A DNA stretch of 57,123 nucleotides from Allorhizocola rhizosphaerae. GTDB lineage: Bacteria; Actinomycetota; Actinomycetes; Mycobacteriales; Micromonosporaceae. The position numbers were made by a program, and so were the translations under genes. Below the pieces are notes generated by a model, which made no database searches, was not told the DNA's origin, and saw only the letters and a list, made by a program, of their open reading frames with translations. The DNA lies in the NCBI RefSeq assembly GCF_003426775.1, contig NZ_QJUG01000018.1, forward strand, positions 1-57,123, written 5' to 3'. This document shows positions 16,954 to 25,900 of the stretch, piece by piece (the stretch's first letter is position 1; the number at the start of each line of letters is the position of its first letter).

Positions 16954-17717
16954 GTCCGATCCTTCAGTTTGAAGACGTCCATCTGGCCTTCGCGGGTGTG
17001 AAGGCGATCGCGGGCGTGTCGTTCGAGGTCGGTGAAAAGGAGCTGTTTGCCGTCATCGGGCCCAACGGTGCGGGCAAGACATCCATTTTCAACGTGCTCT
17101 CGGGTGTCTACAAACCACAGTCGGGGCGGGTGCGCTTCCTCGACAACGACATCACGGGGCTCAAGCCGCATCGGATCGCCGCGATGGGGATGGCACGCAC
17201 GTTCCAGAACGTCGAACTGTTCGCCAACCTGACCGTGCTCGACAACCTCATGCTCGGGCGGCATCACCACCTGCGTTACGGCTCGCTCGCGGCGATCGCG
17301 TGGCTGGGGCGTGCTCGCCGGGAGGAGATCGAGGGGCGCCGGCGGGTTGAGGAGATCGTCGATTTCCTTGAGCTGGAGCAGTGGCGCAAGCAGTCCGTGG
17401 GGCTCCTGCCGTATGGGGTGCGCAAGCGGGTCGAGCTGGGCCGTGCGCTGGCCATGGAGCCGAAGCTGCTCCTGCTCGACGAGCCGGTGGCGGGCATGAA
17501 CCTCGAAGAGACCGAGGACATGGCGCGCTACATCCTGGACATCCGCGACGAGCTGCACCTGCCGATGATTCTGGTCGAGCACGACATGGGCCTGGTGATG
17601 GATCTCGCCGACCGGGTGATGGTGGTCGACTTTGGACAGACGATCGCGACCGGGCTGCCCGCCGAGATTCAGCATGACCCGGAGGTCATCCGCGCCTATC
17701 TGGGGGTGACTCAGTGA
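16950..17717 (+). CDS. livG: Branched-chain-type ABC transporter ATP-binding protein (LivG)
   Basis: Second ATPase of the HAAT importer, about 255 residues. Walker A GPNGAGKTS, the LivG-typical ARTFQNVELFANLTVLDNLMLGRH block, and Walker B LLLLDEPVAGMN are intact; the signature is the divergent LPYGVRKRVELGRAL in place of LSGGQQ, a common LivG variant (LPYGxQR). ATG 16950 overlaps the livF stop by four bases; GTG 16941 is an alternative. The dispersed repeat copy B separates it from the CoA ligase. Confidence 0.9.
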   Translation: MSPILQFEDVHLAFAGVKAIAGVSFEVGEKELFAVIGPNGAGKTSIFNVLSGVYKPQSGRVRFLDNDITGLKPHRIAAMGMARTFQNVELFANLTVLDNLMLGRHHHLRYGSLAAIAWLGRARREEIEGRRRVEEIVDFLELEQWRKQSVGLLPYGVRKRVELGRALAMEPKLLLLDEPVAGMNLEETEDMARYILDIRDELHLPMILVEHDMGLVMDLADRVMVVDFGQTIATGLPAEIQHDPEVIRAYLGVTQ

Positions 17718-17735
17718 CTCGCGATGACCCGCTGC

Positions 17736-17800
17736 TGACCATGAAGTTGGTGCCGCGACACGCCGTCCAACCTGGACGTGAGTTCATGATCGACGGGGAG
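17736..17800. repeat. 65-bp dispersed repeat, copy B
   Basis: This matches 9474-9538 at 57 of 65 positions, in the same orientation. It fills most of the 91-bp gap between livG and the CoA ligase gene and ends eight bases before the GTG start; its terminal CGGGGAG and the following GGCGAG provide the ligase Shine-Dalgarno. It is therefore a repeat placed inside an operon and contributing to a translation start. Confidence 0.85.
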
Positions 17801-17808
17801 GGCGAGCT

Positions 17809-19626
17809 GTGACGTTGGCGGCGCGGGTGAGGGATCGGGCCGAGCGCATGCCCGATCGGGTGGCCATGCGGGAGAAGGACTTCGGGATCTGGCAGGAGGT
17901 CACGTGGGCGCAGTACTGGGAGCACGCCCAGGATTTCGCGCACGCCCTGCTGGCGTTGGGGATCCAGCCGGGTGATCGGGTCGCGATCCAGTCGGAGAAC
18001 CGGCGCGAGTGGCTCTACACGGACGTCGGCACGGTCGCTGCGCGGGCAACCACGGTTGGGCTCTATCCGACGAATCCGCCGAGCGAGGTCGGCTATCTGC
18101 TGTCGCACTCGGGTGCGCGCGTGCTGGTCGCCGAGGACCAGGAGCAGGTGGACAAGGCCCTTGCGGTGTTGGACCGCTGCCCGGGTCTGGAGTGGATCGT
18201 CTACATCGAACCGCGCGGGATTCGGTACCGGTACGACAACGAGCGACTGATCTGGTGGGACGATCTGATCGAGCAGGGGCGCAAGCATCGGGGCGATTAT
18301 CCGGAGGCGGTGGCGGAAAGGATGGCGGCCGCGCAGGCGGACGACATCATGACGCTGATTTACACGTCGGGGACGACGGGGCCGCCCAAGGGGGCGATGC
18401 TGTCCGTGTCCAATGTGGAGTTCGCCATCCGGACCGTGGTGGATGGCGGGGGATTCGCGTCGCCGGCGCCCAACCCCGATGACGTGATGCTGTCGTATCT
18501 GCCGCTGTGCCATGTGGCGGAACGGATTTTCACGACGTGGTTCAACGCGGGAGCCGGGACGCAGGTCAATTTCGCGGAGTCGATCGCGACCGTGCAGGAG
18601 AACCTGCGCGAGATCCAGCCGACGATCCTGTTCGGTGTGCCGAGGATCTGGGAGAAGATCCTGGCCGGAGTGCAGATCAAGCTCGCGTCGGCGTCATGGC
18701 TCAAGCGGGTCAACACGAGGCTGTGGCTGGGTGTGGCCGAGCGGGTCGGTGCGGCGCTCGTGCGTACCGGTGGCAACCACACCTTGGGGACGCGTTTGGC
18801 ATATGCGATCGGGTGGGTGTTTTTCTATCGCGCGCTGAGGGAGCGGATCGGGATGCGCCGCGTGCGGTTCGCGGCTTCGGGTGCTGCGCCGATCGCTCCG
18901 GAGGTGCTGAGGTTTTTCATGGGCATCGGCGTGCCCATGCATGAGCTGTATGGGATGACCGAGAACTCGGCGGTCGCGACCGGCAATCGCCCCGGGCGGG
19001 TCAAGCTCGGCACGGTCGGCGAGCCGCAGGTCGGGATCGAGCTGCGGATCGACCCGGATACCGGTGAGATTCAGACCCGGCACGACGGCACGTTCGTGGG
19101 CTATTTCCGCGATCCGCCGGCGACCGCGGCGGCGATGACCTCGGATGGATGGCTGAAGACCGGGGACATCGGGGAGTGGGTTGATGGCACCCACGTAAAG
19201 ATCACCGATCGGGCCAAGGACATCATCATTACGGCCGGCGGCAAGAATATTGCGCCGTCGGAGATCGAGAATGCGCTGAAGGCGTCGCCATTCATCAAAG
19301 AGGCGATAGTCATTGGGGACCGGCGGCCGTTCGTGTCGGCGTTGGTGGGCATAGAGCTCGACACGGTCGGGGAATGGGCGCAGCGGCGCAGGATCGCCTA
19401 CACCACCTATCGCGACCTGTCCGAGAAGCCGGACGTCAAGGCGCTCGTACAGTCCATTGTGGACAAGGTGAACGAGCGGCTCGCCCCGGTCGAACAGATC
19501 AAGAAGTTCCGCATGCTGCCCAAGGAGCTCGACCACGAGGACGGCGAGCTCACCGCGACGCAGAAGGTCAAGCGGAGCGCCATCGCCAAGCTCTTCGCCG
19601 ATCAGGTGGAGGAAATGTATGGATGA
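17809..19626 (+). CDS. Long-chain fatty-acid/aryl CoA ligase (AMP-binding)
   Basis: Adenylate-forming ligase of 605 residues that would activate a carboxylic acid to its CoA ester. The phosphate-binding loop LIYTSGTTGPPKGAM begins near residue 184; adenine/Mg region LYGMTENS, hinge TGDIG with ITDRAKDIIITAGGKNIAP, and the catalytic-Lys region at the C-terminus (LTATQKVKRSAIAK) are all present. The architecture matches FadD15/ACSL-type enzymes with the long insertion. Its position between the ATPase and permease genes of a HAAT importer, overlapping livH by eight bases, argues that it activates the imported acid on entry. The chain-length or aromatic preference cannot be read. Confidence 0.9.
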   Translation: MTLAARVRDRAERMPDRVAMREKDFGIWQEVTWAQYWEHAQDFAHALLALGIQPGDRVAIQSENRREWLYTDVGTVAARATTVGLYPTNPPSEVGYLLSHSGARVLVAEDQEQVDKALAVLDRCPGLEWIVYIEPRGIRYRYDNERLIWWDDLIEQGRKHRGDYPEAVAERMAAAQADDIMTLIYTSGTTGPPKGAMLSVSNVEFAIRTVVDGGGFASPAPNPDDVMLSYLPLCHVAERIFTTWFNAGAGTQVNFAESIATVQENLREIQPTILFGVPRIWEKILAGVQIKLASASWLKRVNTRLWLGVAERVGAALVRTGGNHTLGTRLAYAIGWVFFYRALRERIGMRRVRFAASGAAPIAPEVLRFFMGIGVPMHELYGMTENSAVATGNRPGRVKLGTVGEPQVGIELRIDPDTGEIQTRHDGTFVGYFRDPPATAAAMTSDGWLKTGDIGEWVDGTHVKITDRAKDIIITAGGKNIAPSEIENALKASPFIKEAIVIGDRRPFVSALVGIELDTVGEWAQRRRIAYTTYRDLSEKPDVKALVQSIVDKVNERLAPVEQIKKFRMLPKELDHEDGELTATQKVKRSAIAKLFADQVEEMYG

Positions 19627-20503
19627 GCTGCTGGAGAGCGTGGTTCGCGGGCTCGGGCGGGGGAGTGTCTACGCGCTTCTGGCGTTGGGCTTTGTGATCA
19701 TCTTTAAGGCGACGCGCGTCATCAGCTTTGCCCAGCCGGCGTTCATGCTCGCCGGAGCCGTGATGGTCACCTATCTGGTTGGGCCGCTTGGCTTCTGGGG
19801 CGCGCTGGCGGCCGCGACCGTGCTCACCGGGCTGCTCGCGCTGGGCGTGGAGCGGACGGCGGTGCGCCCGATGGTGGGGCGGCCCGCGTTCGTGGTCGCC
19901 ATCATCACGCTCGGCGTGGACATCGCGGTGCGCGTGATCGTGAACGCGTACATCGGCAACGACGTGCGCCAGGTCGGCGACCCGTGGGGGCTGTCGCGGG
20001 TCGAGCTCGCCGGGCTGATCATCGAGAAGCGGGACGTGGCGCGGATCGTCACGGCTGCGGTGCTCGTGGCGGCGCTGTTCGCGTACTTCCGCTTCACGCG
20101 CATGGGGTTGGCGATGCGTGCCGCCTCGTACGACCAGGAAGCAGCGATGGCCCAGGGGGTCTCGGTCGGTGGGGTGTTCGCCGTGTCGTGGGCGATGGCG
20201 GGCGGGCTCGCGGCCGTGGCCGGGACGTTCGTCGCGGTGGGCGAGAACGTCGACGGTCTCATGTGGACGATCGCGCTGGTGGCCCTGCCCGTGATCATTC
20301 TCGGTGGGCTGGACTCGCCGGCGGGAGCCGTGCTGGGTGGGGTGATCGTCGGCGTGCTGCAGGAGCTCGTCGCCGGGTACCAGAGCCACTTCCCGTGGCT
20401 GGGCGGCAACATCTCGGTGATCACACCGTACGTGGTGATGCTCATCGTGCTGCTGGTCAAACCGTATGGGTTGTTCGGGACACGAGAAGTGGAGCGCGTT
20501 TGA
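19619..20503 (+). CDS. livH: Branched-chain-type ABC transporter permease (LivH)
   Basis: Inner-membrane subunit of the HAAT importer, 294 residues, with around eight hydrophobic segments. The family segments GSVYALLALGFVIIFKATRVISFAQ near the N-terminus and RAASYDQEAAMAQGVSV (ATPase-contact loop) are clear. The start ATG 19619 overlaps the ligase gene by eight bases. It pairs with LivM, which begins on its stop codon. Confidence 0.92.
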   Translation: MDELLESVVRGLGRGSVYALLALGFVIIFKATRVISFAQPAFMLAGAVMVTYLVGPLGFWGALAAATVLTGLLALGVERTAVRPMVGRPAFVVAIITLGVDIAVRVIVNAYIGNDVRQVGDPWGLSRVELAGLIIEKRDVARIVTAAVLVAALFAYFRFTRMGLAMRAASYDQEAAMAQGVSVGGVFAVSWAMAGGLAAVAGTFVAVGENVDGLMWTIALVALPVIILGGLDSPAGAVLGGVIVGVLQELVAGYQSHFPWLGGNISVITPYVVMLIVLLVKPYGLFGTREVERV

Positions 20504-21603
20504 TGAGGGGCCGCCCGCTGTTGTACACGTCCTACCGCGCGGACATGGCGCTGCTGAACACGCCCGCCAAACGGGTGTCGCTGGGGCTGCTCGTGCTGCT
20601 GGGCCTGGCGTTGCCGTTCCTGCTGCAGGACAGCACGCTCAACCTGCTCGCGATGGGCTGTGTGGCGGCGATCGGGGCGATCGGGCTGGGATTGGTGACC
20701 GGCTACGCGGGACAGGTGTCGCTCGGGCACGCGTTCTTCTTCGGGATAGGGGCATACACGTCGGCGCTCGTCAGCGGGGAGACGGGCGTGCGCACGATGG
20801 GGTTGGGCGTGCCCAACCTGCTGGTGTGGCTTCCGGCCGCCGGGCTGGTGGCACTGCTGTTCGGGGTGCTCGTCGCGCCACTGGCGACCCGGCTGCGCGG
20901 GCTGTATCTGGCGATCGTGACGCTGGGGCTGGTGTTCATCGGGCAGCACGTCTTCGGCGAATGGGGCTCGCTCACCGGCGGGACGGGGGTCGGGCGTGCC
21001 CCCGCCAGACTCGAATTGTTCGGCTATGACGTGGCGGCGACGGACTCGATGGGTACCAGAGAACAAAAGTCTTTTTGGTTGATGTTTTCCTTGCTCATCG
21101 TCTTCGCGCTCGCCGCGCGGAATCTCGCGCGGTCGAAGGTGGGCCGGGCGTTCACTGCCATTCGGGACCGGGATATCGCGGCGGGCGTCATCGGGGTTAA
21201 CCTTTCCCGCTACAAGACGATCGCCTTCGCCGTTTCGTCGTTCTATGCCGGATGCGCGGGGGCATTGCTTTATCCGCTGGTGGGTTTCATCGAACCGGGC
21301 ACGTTCAGCCTCCTGCTTTCCGTGCAATACATCGCGATGGTCCTGATCGGCGGCGCCGGGACCATTTCGGGCGCGATCGCCGGGGCCTTCTTCATCACGC
21401 TGTTGCCCAGCCTGACCCGTGGGCTGCAGCCGCTGGTGCCGTTCATCAGCACGTCACCGACCGAGCTGCCCAACATCTTTCAGGTGGAGACGATTCTCTA
21501 CGGCGTCCTCGTCATCGGTTTCCTGATTTTTGAGCCACGGGGTCTGTTCGGCATCTGGATCCGCGTCCGCACCTATTGGAAGACCTGGCCATTCTCGTAC
21601 TGA
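20503..21603 (+). CDS. livM: Branched-chain-type ABC transporter permease (LivM)
   Basis: Second permease, 366 residues from ATG 20503, which shares one base with the livH TGA (TGATG). Longer readings of this frame overlap livH and are not genuine. Family features include GLGLVTGYAGQVSLGHAFFFGIGAY, RLRGLYLAIVTLGLVFI and the coupling loop IRDRDIAAGVIGVNLSRYK. An extended loop around residues 155-205 precedes the coupling region. Confidence 0.92.
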   Translation: MRGRPLLYTSYRADMALLNTPAKRVSLGLLVLLGLALPFLLQDSTLNLLAMGCVAAIGAIGLGLVTGYAGQVSLGHAFFFGIGAYTSALVSGETGVRTMGLGVPNLLVWLPAAGLVALLFGVLVAPLATRLRGLYLAIVTLGLVFIGQHVFGEWGSLTGGTGVGRAPARLELFGYDVAATDSMGTREQKSFWLMFSLLIVFALAARNLARSKVGRAFTAIRDRDIAAGVIGVNLSRYKTIAFAVSSFYAGCAGALLYPLVGFIEPGTFSLLLSVQYIAMVLIGGAGTISGAIAGAFFITLLPSLTRGLQPLVPFISTSPTELPNIFQVETILYGVLVIGFLIFEPRGLFGIWIRVRTYWKTWPFSY

Positions 21604-21619
21604 ATGAAGGGGTTTCGTT

Positions 21620-22897
21620 GTGCGAAAACTGTTAGTGATAGCGCTCGTGGCCGCGTCGCTCACCGCGTGCCGCGGTGGTGAGACGACGACCGACGCCGGG
21701 GGGATCAAAACCGATGTCGGGGTGACGAAAGAGCCCTGTCCCCAAGCCATCGACCAGGCGAAGGGCTGTATTTATCTGGGTATCATCTCCGACCTCACCG
21801 AAGGCCCGTTCAAGGCGCTCGCCGTGCCCATCACGGAGGCGCAGAAGGCGTTCTGGAAGCGTGTCAACGAGGCCGGCGGCATCGGCGGGTACGAGATCGA
21901 CGTCACGAAGTTCGTGAAGGACAACAAGTACAACCCGCAGACCCACAAGGAGGTCTGGGACCAGATCAAGGGCCAGGTGCTGGCGCTGGCCCAGACGCTC
22001 GGCTCGCCCACCACGGCCGCGATCATGTCGGATCTCAAGTCCGGCAACGTGGTCGCGGTGCCCGCGTCGTGGACGTCGCAGTGGGCGTTCGACGACGTGA
22101 TCATCGAGTCGGGGGCCAACTACTGCATCGAGTCGATGAACTCGCTCGACTACGCGGTGGAAAAGTACAAGAGCAAGAGCGTGCTGGCCGTGCACTACGC
22201 CGGTGACTACGGCGACGACGCGGCCGCGGGTGTCAAGTTCGCCGCCGAGAAGCTGGGCCTGACCTTCTCCCACCTGAAGACCGACGCGGGCGCCGACAAG
22301 CAGGCCGGCGCGATCGCCGAGATCGTGGGCAAGAAGCCCGACCTGGTCATCCTCACCACCGGACCGACCGAGACCGCGACCATCGTCGGGCAGGCGGCGG
22401 CCCGCGGCTACACCGGGCGGTTCATCGGCACCAGCCCCACGTGGAACCCGGCCCTGCTGCAGAGCGCGGCCGCGCCCGCCTTGCTCGCGCTGTATGAGCA
22501 GAGCGCACCCTGGAACTCGTGGACCACCAACACCCCTGGGCACGAGGCGCTGCGCAAGGCATTGACGGGCGTGACCGCACTGAGCGAGGGCTACACGGCG
22601 GGCTGGGTCTGGTCGTACCCCCTGAAGGCCGCACTGCAAAAGGCCACCGCCAACAAGGACCTTACCCGGGCGGGCCTGCTGGCCGCCGTGAAGTCGCTTG
22701 ATTCGGTGGACTACGAGGGCATGCTCCCGACCGGCGCGGGCAACTTCAAGGCCGGCGCGACCGGGCAGGTCAAGGTGACCGCCATCTACAAGCCCGACAA
22801 GGCCGGCGTGACCGGCGTGAGCCTGGTCAAGGACCTGTTCGTCGGGCCGACTGCGCAGGCGTACACATTGGACAGTGCCTGCTTCAACAAGCTCTGA
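21620..22897 (+). CDS. Substrate-binding lipoprotein of HAAT importer (LivK-like)
   Basis: Periplasmic-binding-protein type 1 (Leu/Ile/Val-type) receptor, 425 residues, GTG start at 21620. A lipoprotein signal ends in LTAC with lipidated Cys17. The mature part follows the two-lobed fold, with YLGIISDLTEGPFKALAVP near the N-terminus, KPDLVILTTGPTETATIV in the middle and GYTAGWVWSYPLKAAL later. It closes the liv/CoA-ligase operon and is followed by a strong terminator. Actinobacterial homologues are often annotated as branched-chain amino-acid receptors without proof; here a carboxylic acid used by the neighbouring CoA ligase is a better guess. Confidence 0.9.
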   Translation: MRKLLVIALVAASLTACRGGETTTDAGGIKTDVGVTKEPCPQAIDQAKGCIYLGIISDLTEGPFKALAVPITEAQKAFWKRVNEAGGIGGYEIDVTKFVKDNKYNPQTHKEVWDQIKGQVLALAQTLGSPTTAAIMSDLKSGNVVAVPASWTSQWAFDDVIIESGANYCIESMNSLDYAVEKYKSKSVLAVHYAGDYGDDAAAGVKFAAEKLGLTFSHLKTDAGADKQAGAIAEIVGKKPDLVILTTGPTETATIVGQAAARGYTGRFIGTSPTWNPALLQSAAAPALLALYEQSAPWNSWTTNTPGHEALRKALTGVTALSEGYTAGWVWSYPLKAALQKATANKDLTRAGLLAAVKSLDSVDYEGMLPTGAGNFKAGATGQVKVTAIYKPDKAGVTGVSLVKDLFVGPTAQAYTLDSACFNKL

Positions 22898-22912
22898 CCA
22901 CTGCCACACGGA

Positions 22913-22940
22913 AAAGGGCCGGGTCCACACCCGGCCCTTT
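22913..22940. terminator. Bidirectional intrinsic terminator
   Basis: AAAGGGCCGGGT (22913-22924), loop CCAC, ACCCGGCCCTTT (22929-22940): a perfect 12-bp stem with A-rich and T-rich flanks on the two sides. It lies exactly between the stop of the liv operon and the stop of the convergent WD40-KAP gene (22941) and would serve both transcripts. Confidence 0.9.
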
Positions 22941-25900
22941 CTAAAGGTATCGCTTCGCGATGGCGATGAGCTGCTGCCGGTCGCCACCGGGGCGACGCAG
23001 GAGCTCGCGCAGCGCAACGGTCTCGGCATCATCCGGGGCCATCTGGAAGGACTTCACCGTCTCGTTCCAGACCTCGTCGCTGTCGCGCGCGCAGGTGTAG
23101 AACCAGTCCAGCACGATGCTCGGCTCATCGCCGAGCAGGTAACGCTTGCCCAGCATGTCGAGCAGCCACGGCCAGCGCACCATGATCTCGACCACCCGGG
23201 CCATCTCGGCGCTGTGCTGCTGGGTCTGGGTCAGGCTCGTGGTGGTGACGCCGAGCTTGTATTCCAGCACCATGTAGAAGCGCCACAGGTTGACGAACGT
23301 CTTGACCTGCCGCGGATTGCGGGCGGGCAGGTTCTTGACGGCCTCGTGCAGCGACGAGCGGACCAGTGCGAGCGACTCGAGCCCGCTCGACATGCTCGGC
23401 TCGGCAGCCAGCGCGGCGTCGTCATTGGGCGACTGTCCGTTATGGACGGTCGCCGCGCGTCGCCTGCTGCGGCGGAACCAGCCGCCGTTGCGCACCGGGC
23501 TTGCCACGACGGAGTCGGCGGCGGGGTTGCGTTGAGCGGGCACTGCCGTGACGGGCGGCTGGGCCGGTGCGTTCACCGAGACGGCTGCGCGCCGCTGATC
23601 CGCGAGGAGCAGGTATTCCAGATAGTTGACGATCGCCACGTCCGGCAGGCGCGGAAGGCGTACCGGAAGATCAATGATTTTCTCCATGAACCGCCAGCCG
23701 GTGTGCTTGAGGTGCCCGAAGCTCACCGGGTCGGCGATCGCCCGGTCGCCGATCGACGAGAACTCCGATTCCAGGTGTGCGGCGACGGTGGCCGGGTCGA
23801 GACCCATGACGAAGACGGCCGGGCCGAAGGCGTTGGTGAGAAAGAGGTTTATCGCCTCGATCGTGTCCGAGACCACGCTGGGACTGCATCGGTCCATGTC
23901 GTCGATGAAGATGTACAGCGTGGAGTGCCGCGTGGCGAGCTCGATCACCTCGCGCAGATCGTGCCGCAGGAGGTAGAGGTAGCCCCGCTCGGGTGTCTCA
24001 AGTGGATCGTTGGAGCCGTCCAGCAGCCCGACGACACCGCCGCTGACCGGGCCCTGCACGGCCGCCGGGTCATACCAGTTGCTGAAGCCCTTGACCGCCG
24101 TCCACAGGGTGCGGCCGACCGCGAACAGCGCCGCGATCGCGATGACCCCGGCCGTTCCCAGGATCTTGTCGAGCTCACCGGTGTTGACCACGCCGACCAC
24201 CACCGCGACGACCGCGGCGACGAGCGTGAGCAGGCCGGCGGTGACGGCGACGAGCCCACGCATGGTGCGCGGGCTCAGCGACATCATGATCTGTTTGCGC
24301 ATCGCCGCGGCGCCGGTGCGTTTGAGGTTGAGGTCGAAGTAGAGCATGCGCCGCTGCTCCGTGGGCAGGCGCCGGGTGACGCCGGTGAGGATCTCGTGGG
24401 CCAGGCCGGCCCAGATCTGTTCGGGCCGTTCATACATCCACGGGTTGAACCACACCGAGATGATTTTCTTCTCGGGATCCTTGGGCCGCATGGCATAGGG
24501 GAACGTGGACTCGGTCATCCGCTGATGCAACCGGGCCCACGCCCATGACGGCTTGATGGTGTCGGTGACCGGCTTGTCGGTGTCGCCGTGGAACAGGACG
24601 TGCGTCGGCTCGAACTCCGATGCCTGCCCGGTCTTTTTCGCGTCGTCGACCCGGGCCGCTTCGGGGTCGACCTTCGCCCGGATCATCTCCAGCAGGCTCG
24701 ACTTGCCATGGCCCCATGGCGCGTGGATGCCCACGACGATCGGCGGCGCGGTGCTGCTCAAGGCGTCGACCACGGTTTCGGCGAGGGTCTCCCGGGCCAG
24801 CTGGTCCTCGCTGGACGGCTGATCGTTGAGCAGGATGGCGGACGCGCGTACGGGAGCGTCCAGCTCGCCGCCGGTGGACAGCGGTTTTTCGGGCGCGACG
24901 ACCCACGCGCGCAGCTCGCCGTCGTGCCCTCCGGTCAGCAGCACCGAGGTCTGCCGCTTGCCCTGCCGGCGATGGGCGATGGTCATGGCGCGAATCGAAG
25001 TGGTGCCGCCCTTTGCCGCGTCGCCCACGAGGCGGCCGTCCAGGCCCCACTTCAGCACGTCGCCGTTGTCGCAGCCGCCGAAGATGACGACGAAGCCGCT
25101 CTCGGTCTGGTGGCAGGCCAGCGCGCGGACCTGCCGGTTGGACAGCGGCATGTCCAGCCGGCGCACCAGGGTCGCCGTCACGACGTCGTAGAGCTCGACC
25201 TGGCCGTCCGAGCGGGCCGCGACAACCAGATGCCGGGTGTCCGGGGTGACGGCGACGGCGTTGATGGGTGTGCTCGTGACGGGATGGACCGCGCCGCCCG
25301 ACAGCGGGACCCGCAACAGCCCCTGTGTCGAGCCGATGACCACGTAGATCTGGTCATCGGCGGCGATCGTGGTCAGCGAGTGCACCTCGCCGCAATCGCG
25401 GGCGATGATCTCGTAGCTCTCCTGGCCGCCCAGCGCACAGCGACGGACCGTGCCGTCCGGACCACCGGTGATGACATGCCATTTGCCGCCGTGCTCGACC
25501 GTGGCGACCGCCCAGATCTCGGCGGTGTGGTCCATCCGCAACGGTCGCGCCCTGCCGGTCGCCGGCTCCCAGTCGATGACGCCATGGTCGGCGCCGCAGC
25601 TGATCAGGTGGGGATCGGTCGCGTCCCCCGCGAAGGCGATCGCCCGGACGGTGCTCTGGTGACCGATGAGGCGGTGGATGTCGCGCTCGGCGATCGGGTC
25701 GACGACGTGGACCGCCCGGGTGACCCCGGCGCACGCGTAGAAGTCGCCGTCGACCGTCGTGCCGGCGGCCACCGCCCAGATCGTCCCGTCGATGCGGGCC
25801 GCGACGCGGGACTCGCCGAGCACCCGGGCCGTCATCCGGGTGATCCTGTGCTGGCCGTTGAAGTCGCCGGAGGCGATCACGACGAAGTCGTCGATCACCT

